A DNA stretch of 64,000 bases from Verrucomicrobiales bacterium. GTDB taxonomy: Bacteria > Verrucomicrobiota > Verrucomicrobiia > Limisphaerales > JAYPXF01. Below the pieces are notes generated by a model. The model saw only the letters and a list, made by a program, of their open reading frames with translations. It ran no database searches and was not told where the DNA came from. Within the stretch, counting starts at the first letter, position 1. Each line of letters starts with the position of its first letter. The position numbers were made by a program, and so were the translations under genes. The stretch spans positions 49,559 through 113,558 of the forward strand of contig PBAL01000024.1 in NCBI GenBank assembly GCA_002715965.1. The letters run 5' to 3'. This document shows positions 26,767 to 35,514 of this stretch, piece after piece.

Positions 26767-28380
26767 TCACTGAAGACCGTAAGGAAGTTTCTCCAGGCGC
26801 AGCTTCAACTCTTCCAGCAAACGCTTGGTGTCGGAGATGCGGAAGGTCTCGTTAAGCTGGGATCCGGGGAGGCGTTGGAGATTGCGGAGGAGGACGCAGT
26901 AGTCGGAATTCACCATCACGCCGAGGAGTTCGCCGGATTTGCTGAGGACGAGGTCGCCGGAGGAGGGGGAGAATTCGCCTCTCAGGGCTTTGAAGAATCC
27001 GCCTTTGACCTTCACGAAATTGGGGTTGTTCGGATCGAGTTTGAACTGCGCTTCGCCGAAGTACCTGCCGCCTTTGCCGATGAGCACGGCGGCCGGGAAG
27101 CGGAAGGGATTGGCGGAGAGGTTGTAGATCTTGATGCCGCTGAGAGTGGCCATGGTCTCGCTGACGGGAACGGCAATGATGCGTGGATCCGCGGCGAGGA
27201 ATTCGAGTGGTCGAAAGGCAAGTTCGCGGCTCTTCTTGTTCACCGTGGTGTTGATCTTCTCCATGCCAATTGCGGGCCGTGAGATATTGAAGGGGGAATC
27301 GGTGACGTGCAGGAGCGCGTAAACCCCGGTGATGTCACGGGCGAGCAGGGTGGATGCGGTCTTGGTGCGGTCCGAAAATCCGAACAGTCCTCGGGAGACG
27401 GCCTGGATGGTGACGTCCACGCGATTGGAGAGAAAGTCGTTGACCATCCGATTGGGATTGATCTCGATGCTCTCGCGAAATTCTTGCGTGAGCTCCTTGG
27501 ACTTCACCGCAAGCTGCTCGAAACCAGCAGTGAGGCGTTCCGTGCGATATTGGATCTTCTCCTTTTCGGCGCGCTCGATGTTCACCTGTTTGCGCAGTTC
27601 GGAGACGTTCTGATTGAGCATCTCCTTCTGTTCCTTTTCGGACTTGATCTGGGTATTCAGGTTTTGAACTTCCCCGGCCATGGCAAGGACACGCTTCTCT
27701 GAATCGTCCTTTTCCTTTTGAAGCTCGGCCATTTGCATCGCCTTTTCGGAAAGCAGCTTGTCCTTGTCGGCCAGGATTCTTTCCCGCTCAGCCTTGGCTG
27801 CTTCCAGTTCTTTTTTCAGGCGCTCTTCGGCGAGTTTCTTCTCGGCTTCGGAGAGATTCAGTTGTTCGACGAGATTTGAGGACGTAGTGAGTGCCTTGTT
27901 CTTCTGCTGCTCGAGCATCGCCATGTCCCGGATTTTCATCTGGATTTCAGCCTGGCGCTCCGTGAGTTCCGTATTCAGGCGTTCAGCCTCCTGGCGGCTC
28001 TTCGCTGCAGCCGTATCGAGGGTGCTGTATTGCTGCGTGAGTTTCTGGTAGGCCGCCTGGTTCTTGTTCAGGTCGGATTCCAGTCCTTGTCGCGTCTTTT
28101 CCAACTGCGACATCGCCTTCTGTTGGCTTTCAAAATTGGTCTCTGTGAACTGAAGACGCTTCTCGAGTTCCGCACGGGCCATTGATTCCTTCTCCAGTGC
28201 AGCCTTCAAGAGGCCAACCATGTCCTTGTTTTCTTCCTTATCTTCTTCTTCCTCTTTCTCCGCGGGCTCGATCTGCGCCTGCTCCTGTTCCACCGGCGGC
28301 TCGACCTGTTCCCACCGCGTCAACGCGAGCAGGTTAAGCAACAGGAAGTCGCACATGATAAGGAGGAGGGTCCGGTTCAT
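26767..28380 (-). CDS. Membrane-anchored long coiled-coil protein with trypsin-like C-terminal domain
   Basis: A 537-residue protein. The start MNRTLLLIMCDFLLLNLLAL gives an immediate membrane anchor. An acidic stretch (EKEEEEDKEENKD) and a continuous coiled coil from about residue 55 to 310 follow, rich in Lys, Glu, Gln and Ala. The last ~200 residues are globular; the segment EFSPSSGDLVLSKSGELLGV near 470 resembles the G-x-S-G-G-P...G-x-x-x-G strand pattern of trypsin-like serine proteases, but Gly-Gly-Pro is not kept, so activity is doubtful. The ATG is one nucleotide after the stop of the membrane-protein gene upstream, so the two are surely co-translated. Confidence 0.75.
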   Translation of the reverse strand: MNRTLLLIMCDFLLLNLLALTRWEQVEPPVEQEQAQIEPAEKEEEEDKEENKDMVGLLKAALEKESMARAELEKRLQFTETNFESQQKAMSQLEKTRQGLESDLNKNQAAYQKLTQQYSTLDTAAAKSRQEAERLNTELTERQAEIQMKIRDMAMLEQQKNKALTTSSNLVEQLNLSEAEKKLAEERLKKELEAAKAERERILADKDKLLSEKAMQMAELQKEKDDSEKRVLAMAGEVQNLNTQIKSEKEQKEMLNQNVSELRKQVNIERAEKEKIQYRTERLTAGFEQLAVKSKELTQEFRESIEINPNRMVNDFLSNRVDVTIQAVSRGLFGFSDRTKTASTLLARDITGVYALLHVTDSPFNISRPAIGMEKINTTVNKKSRELAFRPLEFLAADPRIIAVPVSETMATLSGIKIYNLSANPFRFPAAVLIGKGGRYFGEAQFKLDPNNPNFVKVKGGFFKALRGEFSPSSGDLVLSKSGELLGVMVNSDYCVLLRNLQRLPGSQLNETFRISDTKRLLEELKLRLEKLPYGLQ

Positions 28381-28381
28381 C

Positions 28382-30109
28382 TCAGCGGGGGATGGTGCCT
28401 TGTTCGGCTTGAAGTTGGAGGATGAGCTGGCGCTTGAAGGAGCGGACGTGGCCAATCTTCACGAAGGCCACACAAATGATCCCAAACAAGTTCGACGAAT
28501 ACGCGGCGAGCAGGTTCGCCTGAATGACGCCCATGACCTGCAGGACGAGTGCCGCTGCCGTGCCGGCGATGCCAAGGTAGAGTCCGCCATCGAAGAGGTT
28601 CTCCTCATTCTCCATGAGTCGAAGCTTTACGCTTGGCGGGGTCGGGTGCATGTCGATCTCACGGATCTTCATGAGACAGATCATGTAATACAGGATCTGA
28701 AACAGCGCGAAGATCAGCACTGAGACGATGGTCGATTGGTCGAAGCCATTCATAGGTTGGGCCTTTGAGTCTGATGCGGGTGCAGGTGAGTTTGCAAGTC
28801 CGGCTATGCGGTATCCGGCTTTGATTTCGGTGGATTGGATCTTTTTGAGCAGCATGGGCTCGCTCACGAGAACGAGCCCGCCGAGTAGGAGAAGAATGAA
28901 CAATCCGCGGACAAAGAGGCGAAATCCTCCGCCAACCTGCGGTTGGACTTGGTCTGGTTCTCCGCCGTAAAGCGTCTGTTGAACGCCGAAGAGACTTTGG
29001 GCCGCGGCTCGACGGGAAGAGAATCGCCCCCAGGCGATCAGCAGCGCAATGCCGCCGGCGAAGAACAATCCGTATTTGGCTGCGAGCATCACCTGTGGCC
29101 ACTTGACGATCAGCGGAGCGGCAAATGGGGCGGCCGGACCCGGAATGGTTGCCAGGCGCACCTGTCGATCCATGAGCATTTTTACGGCACCTTGGCCGTT
29201 TCGCAGAGCTTGTCGGACGTATTCGAGGCCCTCGTCCCCGAAGGTCCGGAGATAAGCAGTGACCTTGGCCGCCGAGCCGGATTGGGTGATCGCGCAGAAC
29301 AATTCCACGCGGTCATCGGGGCGATCGTTGATGATTTCGGCCAAGAGTCGCATCTCCGTGCTGTTCGTGATGGTGCGAAACAGTTCGCCCAACTCGATCC
29401 AGGTAAAGCGGTTTGCGAGCACAAGGAGGGAATGATAGATGCGTTCGATTTCCGCGGGATTGGATGTGGCTGCTGCGCGCTCTGCCGTCCGCTTGAGCTC
29501 ATTCATCAAGCTGGGTGTGAAGTACTCCCCGCCGTAGAACAACGCGGTCAACGTAATCGTTGCATCCAGCGGTGCCCCGCCCGGTTTGTTGGCCGGCACG
29601 AATTGTTTGTAGTCTTCGAGATGGCGCGTCTTCAACAGCGCCTGGACGCCGGGAGAAGGCGAGTTTGCCAGATGCAGGTCGGCGACGTTTCGAACCGCTG
29701 CATTCATGAACAATCGAACCAACGATTGTCCGTTCGCAACGGGAGCGTTTGTGGAAAACAACAAGGCGAGTTGTGGATCGCGTCCGCCCCAGAATACTTC
29801 CTGCGGATTCTGTTCCTGCAGCCGGGCTGATGCTGCGGCAACCTGGGGCGCGTCTGGCAGTCGAAGGGTCTGTGCAAGTTCCGCGTATCGATCCGCTGCG
29901 GAATACTTGTGCTGCATGAGATAGGTATCAGCAGAGTTGATGACCGATGGCGTCTTCTGTCCGGCGAATTCCAGCAGCACCGGATGAATGGAATTTATGC
30001 TGACCGGCAGCAACCAACCACCGAGGAGGCACACCAGACCGGCCAGCAGCCACAGGAAAACCAGCGGCATGCGGTCGGCTTCTTGTCGATGATAATAGGT
30101 TGTGCTCAT
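28382..30109 (-). CDS. Multi-pass membrane protein with large extracytoplasmic region, unknown function
   Basis: A 575-residue protein. One membrane segment lies near residues 14-36 (PLVFLWLLAGLVCLLGGWL), then about 300 mainly helical residues that should be outside the cytoplasmic membrane. C-terminal hydrophobic segments include YGLFFAGGIALLIAW, LFVRGLFILLLLGGLVLV, IVSVLIFALFQILYYMICLM and two more. No enzymatic motif or known family was recognised. It is the first gene of a two-gene unit with the coiled-coil protein, and together they look like an envelope-spanning assembly. Confidence 0.7.
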   Translation of the reverse strand: MSTTYYHRQEADRMPLVFLWLLAGLVCLLGGWLLPVSINSIHPVLLEFAGQKTPSVINSADTYLMQHKYSAADRYAELAQTLRLPDAPQVAAASARLQEQNPQEVFWGGRDPQLALLFSTNAPVANGQSLVRLFMNAAVRNVADLHLANSPSPGVQALLKTRHLEDYKQFVPANKPGGAPLDATITLTALFYGGEYFTPSLMNELKRTAERAAATSNPAEIERIYHSLLVLANRFTWIELGELFRTITNSTEMRLLAEIINDRPDDRVELFCAITQSGSAAKVTAYLRTFGDEGLEYVRQALRNGQGAVKMLMDRQVRLATIPGPAAPFAAPLIVKWPQVMLAAKYGLFFAGGIALLIAWGRFSSRRAAAQSLFGVQQTLYGGEPDQVQPQVGGGFRLFVRGLFILLLLGGLVLVSEPMLLKKIQSTEIKAGYRIAGLANSPAPASDSKAQPMNGFDQSTIVSVLIFALFQILYYMICLMKIREIDMHPTPPSVKLRLMENEENLFDGGLYLGIAGTAAALVLQVMGVIQANLLAAYSSNLFGIICVAFVKIGHVRSFKRQLILQLQAEQGTIPR

Positions 30110-30256
30110 TTGATTGATCGGGTTGCCCCGGAGCCGCCAGCTGGCGAGCGCGCTAGTGTCTAAAATTCATTTTCAAAGTCAACCCATGTCGGGTGAGCAA
30201 GACACGCAGATGAGAGGATGGGTTACAGTTTGGCGGTGGGGGGCGTGCTGAGGGAG

Positions 30257-30300
30257 CAGAGATCAGAAGTCAGAAGGCGGGCGGTGCTATCTGATCTCTG
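30257..30300. repeat. Inverted repeat in the divergent region before the multiheme gene
   Basis: CAGAGATCAGA (30257-30267) and TCTGATCTCTG (30290-30300) are perfect 11-nt inverted repeats with a 22-nt spacer. They lie between the divergent membrane-protein gene and the multiheme gene. They could be a regulatory stem-loop or a degenerate mobile-repeat scar. No other copy was noticed in the window. Confidence 0.4.
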
Positions 30301-30381
30301 ACATCTGCCGTCCTGAATTCTCTCGTTGCTCCACACGTCTTGCTGACGTAGAACGGCGCGCTTCGTTCTGCGAAGTTGTGT

Positions 30382-33189
30382 ATGTTGTTGCGTAGTTTAT
30401 TGGTGCTTGTCTTCGGTGCGTCCTTGGTCTCCGTTGATGCAGCGCCGGTAGTCGCTGGATACGAACGCCTGTCCAAATCGGACTCATCGTCACTATTGGA
30501 GAAGGGAGAACTGCTCTTGGGCGAGCTGAATTGTATTTCCTGTCACACCGCACGTTCCTCAATCGTCAGCCGCGTTGGCAAAAAGAAGGCGCCCAACCTC
30601 AGTGATGCAGGTGCGCGTCTTACACCGGACTACATCCGCGATTATTTGGCGAACCCACATGGCGAAAAACATGGAACGACGATGCCCGATCTTTTTCATG
30701 CCTCGGACGCGCCGGCCAAAGCGAGGGTGATTGATTGCCTGACTCACTTTCTGGTTTCGCAAGGTGGACCGATAAAGTCCTCCCGGACGGCGGTGGACAA
30801 GGCAGGCGTCGAGGTTGGCCGTGATTTGTATCACTCGGTAGGTTGCATCGCGTGTCACGCACCGGAGGCCAAGGCCAATATCACCACGCCGGTTGTTCCA
30901 TTGCCGAAACGGCTTGCGGCCAAGACCACCGTGGAACAATTGACGGCTTTCCTGAGGAACCCACTTCATGTCCGCGCAGCTGGACGCATGCCTGACCTGG
31001 GACTCGACGATGCCGAGGCACAGGCCATCGCGACGTATCTTCTCCGGGATCAAATCGATAACCCTGATGCCAAGAACGCCAAGACGGTCAGCGTCGCGGG
31101 TTGGCATTACGAGTATTATGAACTCGCGAAGGATCAGAGGAGGCTGCCTGATTTTTCCACCCTTTCCCCTCAGGCTACCGGCGTCACGAAGAGGGTGGGA
31201 CTGAATCCGGACGGGCTGAAGCCTCGAGCACATCACTTCGCCTTGGTCTTCAAGGCAAACCTGCGATTGAAGGAAAGCGGAAAGGTCGTGTTCCTGTTGC
31301 GCTCGGATGACGGTTCGAAACTATTCATCGATGGCAACAAGGTGATCGATAATGACGGCGTTCATCCAGGCCAGGAAAAGAAGGTCGTTCTCGATTTGTC
31401 CACCGCACCGCACAGCATTGAGGTTCAATACTTTGAATATGCGGGAAACCTCGAGTTTCGATTTCAGGCTCTCGAGCTTGGATTTCCCAATCGCGGGCGC
31501 GATGTGATCGCTCCGGAGTCGGTGTCCGTACCCGACATGACGCCGATGGTTCCGCTGGGATGGAAGGAAGACTTTGCGATCTATCAGCAGAAAATACGCA
31601 CGGGCGACATGATGTTTCAGATGCTGCGCTGCGTGGCCTGCCATGAATTGCCGGGACGGAAGGTGCTCCGCCCCGCGCCTCCAATGTCGGAATTGAACTC
31701 GGATTCCGCGAGCGGCTGCCTGGGTGACGGTGTTCGCAGAGGCGTTCCAAATTTCAACTTCAACAGCGGTCAACGAACTGCCCTGCGCGAGGCCGTAAAG
31801 AAGCAGGCAGAACTCGCCAAACCACTGACTGCTGCAGAACGCGTTCATCGGCAGTTTTCCCGGCTCAATTGTTACGCCTGTCACAAGCGTGACGATTTTG
31901 GCGGCCCGGATGATCGGCGCGCTGAGTTGTTCAAGACCAACATCCCGGTGGATCTCGGTGAGGAAGGAAAGATCCCCCCGCATCTGACGAAAGTTGGTGG
32001 CAAACTGAAGAAGAGTGCCTTGCAGTCGGTTCTCTACGATGGCGATCTGCACATTCGATACTTCATGTCCACGCGCATGCCGAAGTTCGGACGAGGAAAT
32101 GTCTCCGACCTCATCAACGATCTGGTCGAAGCCGATTTGACGGCTGCAGATCGCAAGACCCCTCAGTTCAGTGAGGAGAGCATGGAAGTCGGCAAACGGC
32201 TGATTGGCATGACCGGTCTGTTTTGCATCAACTGTCACATGGTGAACGGGGGCAAAGGACCGGGCATCCCCGGCATAGATCTCGCGACTGTAGAGAAACG
32301 ACTCCATCCCGGTTGGTTCCATCGCTTGCTGAAGAATCCAGTGGGAATCAACCCTGGCACGCGCATGCCCGCCTTCTGGCCCGACGGCCAATCTGCGTTG
32401 CCCACCATCCTTGGTGGCGATACCGACAAGCAGGTAGCAGCCGTCTGGAATTACCTTTCGCTCGGCGAATCCATGCCGACGCCGGTGGGAATCCAGCCGG
32501 TCGGTGGTGTTGGCATGGAGTTGATCCCCATGGATCGTCCGATCATTCATCGCACATTTATGAACGAAGTCGGCCCGCGTTCCATTCTCGCGGGGTTTCC
32601 CGAACGAGTTCACGTTGCATTTGATGCGAACGTCATCCGCCTGGCCAAGGTCTGGCGCGGACGATTCTTTGACGGGGCTGGTGTCGCCAGCGGTCGTTCG
32701 GACAAGTTCTTTGGTCCCCTCGGCAAGGACGTGGTCAACATGCCACCGGGGCCGGCCTTTGCCTTGTTGGAGTCACAGAGCGATCCCTGGCCAAAAGCGG
32801 AGAAAACCGACCGCAATATCGGTGGACGATTCAAGGGCTACACGCTCGATGACAAGGGTCGTCCCACGCTGAACTATCAACTCGGTGAAGTTATCGTGGC
32901 GGAAAGCATCCGGCCGCTACTGCGCCCGGGTGGTTCGCTGATCGTGCGGTCGTTTGAACTGGTTTCGCCAAACGCGAACGACAAGGTTTTCTTCCTCGCC
33001 GGGAGCGGGAAGGACATCGATCACACCTCCACCACCGATTGGATCGTGGACACGAGCTTGAACCTGCAAATCAATGGAGATGGCGTGAGGCAGGGGATCG
33101 TTCGCGAAGGGGGTGATGCGAAGGAACTGCTCTTACCTGTGCAGTTCAAGAACGGCCGGGCCAAATTCAAAATCACCTTGAGCTGGTAG
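30382..33189 (+). CDS. Secreted pentaheme c-type cytochrome with PA14-like domain
   Basis: A 935-residue exported protein (signal MLLRSLLVLVFGASLVSVDA). Five heme-binding C-x2-C-H motifs are seen: CISCH, CIACH, CVACH, CYACH and CINCH. A PA14-like domain lies between the second and third, recognisable from LLRSDDGSKLFIDGNKVIDN and IEVQYFEYAGNLEFRFQ; PA14 domains bind carbohydrate. This mix is typical of PVC proteins thought to couple substrate binding at the cell surface to electron transfer. The start used is ATG 30382; a TTG two codons upstream is less likely. The next gene begins 18 nt downstream and encodes a matching beta-propeller. Confidence 0.88.
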   Translation: MLLRSLLVLVFGASLVSVDAAPVVAGYERLSKSDSSSLLEKGELLLGELNCISCHTARSSIVSRVGKKKAPNLSDAGARLTPDYIRDYLANPHGEKHGTTMPDLFHASDAPAKARVIDCLTHFLVSQGGPIKSSRTAVDKAGVEVGRDLYHSVGCIACHAPEAKANITTPVVPLPKRLAAKTTVEQLTAFLRNPLHVRAAGRMPDLGLDDAEAQAIATYLLRDQIDNPDAKNAKTVSVAGWHYEYYELAKDQRRLPDFSTLSPQATGVTKRVGLNPDGLKPRAHHFALVFKANLRLKESGKVVFLLRSDDGSKLFIDGNKVIDNDGVHPGQEKKVVLDLSTAPHSIEVQYFEYAGNLEFRFQALELGFPNRGRDVIAPESVSVPDMTPMVPLGWKEDFAIYQQKIRTGDMMFQMLRCVACHELPGRKVLRPAPPMSELNSDSASGCLGDGVRRGVPNFNFNSGQRTALREAVKKQAELAKPLTAAERVHRQFSRLNCYACHKRDDFGGPDDRRAELFKTNIPVDLGEEGKIPPHLTKVGGKLKKSALQSVLYDGDLHIRYFMSTRMPKFGRGNVSDLINDLVEADLTAADRKTPQFSEESMEVGKRLIGMTGLFCINCHMVNGGKGPGIPGIDLATVEKRLHPGWFHRLLKNPVGINPGTRMPAFWPDGQSALPTILGGDTDKQVAAVWNYLSLGESMPTPVGIQPVGGVGMELIPMDRPIIHRTFMNEVGPRSILAGFPERVHVAFDANVIRLAKVWRGRFFDGAGVASGRSDKFFGPLGKDVVNMPPGPAFALLESQSDPWPKAEKTDRNIGGRFKGYTLDDKGRPTLNYQLGEVIVAESIRPLLRPGGSLIVRSFELVSPNANDKVFFLAGSGKDIDHTSTTDWIVDTSLNLQINGDGVRQGIVREGGDAKELLLPVQFKNGRAKFKITLSW

Positions 33190-33207
33190 GTCCAACCGAA
33201 CTCTCCG

Positions 33208-34674
33208 ATGAAAACCACATCCCTCGTTTCACTCTGCCTGGCCGGTGTTGTCGGCGCGACAGCTGCAGTCCAGGAATCTGACTACTACGAGATCATTTCG
33301 TATCCGCAGTCGGATGACAAAAACCTGAAGCTGGAGATCTGCTCCATGGCGCAATTGAAAAACGGCAACCTCATGGTTGGCACGCGCTTGGGCGATATCT
33401 TCGTGGTGGAGAATCCGCTCGATCCGGAAAAGGCGAAGTTCAAGAAGTTTGCACATGGTCTGAATCACCCCCTCGGTTTACTGGAGCACGGCGGCGCAAT
33501 TTACCTCGCCCAACGTGGCGAACTGACCCGCTTGAGGGACACCAACGGAGACATGATTGCCGATTCCTACGAAACCGTTTGCGACGAATGGGCGATCAGC
33601 GGCAACTACCACGAATTCAACTTCGGTCCGCGCCTCGATCACGAAGGCTACATGTGGGTCACGCTGAACAAACCCTTCGGCCGGGAGGAATACGGACGTG
33701 CGCCATGGCGTGGATACGCAGTGCGCATTCATCCAAAGACCGGCGAGATGCAACCGATGTCTGCCGGCTTGCGTTCACCCGCCGGTGTGGAAACCGCTCC
33801 CTGGGGTGATGTTTTCTACACCGACAATCAAGGGGAGTGGTGCAACGCGTCCAAGCTGGCACATCTGGAATTTGGTGACTTCCATGGCCACCCTCACGGG
33901 CTGAATCCAACCCGCGAATTCGTTGGCAAACCCTTCAGCGAAATCCCCAACCCTAAGTCTGGCACGTGGATGAAAGACCTCAAGGAAACCGTCCCCCAAT
34001 GGAAAATGCCCACGCTTTGGTTTCCCTACAATAAAATGGGCAAGAGCCCTTCCGGCATGAAGTGGGACCAGACCCAGGGCAAGTTCGGTCCGTTCGCCGG
34101 CCAGTTGTTTGTTGGCGACCAGCATCACTCATGGATCATGCGCTGCTCGCTGGAGAAGGTGAAAGGGCATTGGCAGGGCGCGTGTTTTCTGTTCCGGGAA
34201 GGCTTTCAATGCGGGATCCTGCGCATGGCCTTCGGCACAGACAATTCGATGTTCGTCGGCATGAGCAATGCAGGTTGGGGGAGTCGCGGCAACAAACCTT
34301 GGGGACTGCAGCGTCTCAAGTGGACGGGCAAGGTCCCGTTTGAGATTCGCGAAATGAAAGCGAGACCCGATGGGTTCCTCCTTACCTTCACGAAGCCGGT
34401 TAGTGAAGCAAGCGCCGAGAATCCCGAGAACTATTCCGGAACCAGCTACACCTACCAACTACGCAGCGCTTATGGCGGACCCGAGGATGACAAGAAGGAG
34501 ATCAAGGTGACGAGGGTTGCAGTGGCAGAGGATCGCATGAGCGTTTACCTGAAGCTGGAAGAACTGCGTGCAGGTTATGTGCACGAACTGCATCTGAAGG
34601 ACTTCGTCGCGACAGACGGGACGGAGATTCTGCACAAGGCCGCCTACTACACCCTGGTGAACATACCCGATTGA
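33208..34674 (+). CDS. Secreted beta-propeller protein, sorbosone/glucose dehydrogenase-like
   Basis: A 488-residue exported protein (MKTTSLVSLCLAGVVGATAA). The body has propeller strands such as KNGNLMVGTRLGDIFVVEN, GLLEHGGAIYLAQRGELTRL and RDTNGDMIADSYETVCDEW, then AGVETAPWGDVFYTDNQGEW and GQLFVGDQHHSW. These resemble the PQQ-dependent or L-sorbosone dehydrogenase-like domains that PVC genomes often join to a cytochrome. Here the cytochrome is the separate upstream gene, so the pair may form one oxidoreductase: sugar oxidised by the propeller, electrons taken by the hemes. The cofactor cannot be confirmed by eye. The C-terminal ~100 residues form a separate beta-rich domain. Confidence 0.82.
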   Translation: MKTTSLVSLCLAGVVGATAAVQESDYYEIISYPQSDDKNLKLEICSMAQLKNGNLMVGTRLGDIFVVENPLDPEKAKFKKFAHGLNHPLGLLEHGGAIYLAQRGELTRLRDTNGDMIADSYETVCDEWAISGNYHEFNFGPRLDHEGYMWVTLNKPFGREEYGRAPWRGYAVRIHPKTGEMQPMSAGLRSPAGVETAPWGDVFYTDNQGEWCNASKLAHLEFGDFHGHPHGLNPTREFVGKPFSEIPNPKSGTWMKDLKETVPQWKMPTLWFPYNKMGKSPSGMKWDQTQGKFGPFAGQLFVGDQHHSWIMRCSLEKVKGHWQGACFLFREGFQCGILRMAFGTDNSMFVGMSNAGWGSRGNKPWGLQRLKWTGKVPFEIREMKARPDGFLLTFTKPVSEASAENPENYSGTSYTYQLRSAYGGPEDDKKEIKVTRVAVAEDRMSVYLKLEELRAGYVHELHLKDFVATDGTEILHKAAYYTLVNIPD

Positions 34675-34691
34675 GCACCATTAGTGCTTTG

Positions 34692-35348
34692 TCAGCCGAG
34701 ACCGACCAATAGCCTCGCCTGAACAATCAGTCCAAGCGTGTAGACCGGCAAGATTCCACCCCACCGATACAGACTGATGCAGGCCCCTGAATAGGCGATT
34801 CGAAAAACTGCCAGCCAGATCAATACTCCCAAGTGGGGCGATTCGGGCAAGGTTCCGAGTTTCAGGAACATCACCGCCAGTCCCAATCCGATCGTCAAGC
34901 CGGCCGCAAGTTGCGCATTCTCAGCCAGGCGGGCAAAGAATGCCAGCGGAGCGAAACACACGAAAATCAGTTCCAACGACAGATAGAACGCCACGAAGGC
35001 CAGCCATTGCTTGATCGAGCCCGGGTATTCCTCTGGCGCAATTTCGCGAAAGACCGGGTCGGTGAAGCGTGCGGCCAGGATGGCAGCGAGGATTCCACCC
35101 AACACGATAGCGCCCCAAGCCTTCGGGTCCGCCTTAAAAGCCAAAGGCTTGGCCTGACCGTATTTTTCCTCCCAACCGAACACAAAGCCCCACATCACGA
35201 AGAGACACCACGCAAGCAGGCCCGCGAGGAACCAGACCGCGTCCGGCCGGTCTGGCCAATAGTTCAATCGGGGAATGCACGCGACCGTACCAACGAGCGC
35301 TGCCAGGCCTGCCCGTCGGAGGACTTTTGGTTGGACGAACGAGCGCAT
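34692..35348 (-). CDS. Polytopic membrane protein, unknown function
   Basis: A 218-residue protein with about six hydrophobic segments (for example AVWFLAGLLAWCLFVMWGFV, GAIVLGGILAAILAARF, WLAFVAFYLSLELIFVCFA, LTIGLGLAVMFLKLG). The E-E-x-x-R and H motifs of CPBP intramembrane proteases are not clearly present, although the overall layout is similar and EEYPGS near residue 126 follows a loop. It is convergent with the propeller gene (17-nt gap) and divergent from the FHA gene. Confidence 0.65.
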   Translation of the reverse strand: MRSFVQPKVLRRAGLAALVGTVACIPRLNYWPDRPDAVWFLAGLLAWCLFVMWGFVFGWEEKYGQAKPLAFKADPKAWGAIVLGGILAAILAARFTDPVFREIAPEEYPGSIKQWLAFVAFYLSLELIFVCFAPLAFFARLAENAQLAAGLTIGLGLAVMFLKLGTLPESPHLGVLIWLAVFRIAYSGACISLYRWGGILPVYTLGLIVQARLLVGLG

Positions 35349-35514
35349 TCGCCGGAATTAGGCAAATCCAGCTCGAATCGCAAGCCCAACGGGCTCAGGG
35401 ATTCCCTTCATTTCAGTGAAATCTCATTTGCTTGCCCTCGCTTGCCTGAACGCTAAAATTGCGGACGATTCAACTCCCGATTTTGGCAGTATTCGGGGGC
35501 ATCGATGGCGAAAA

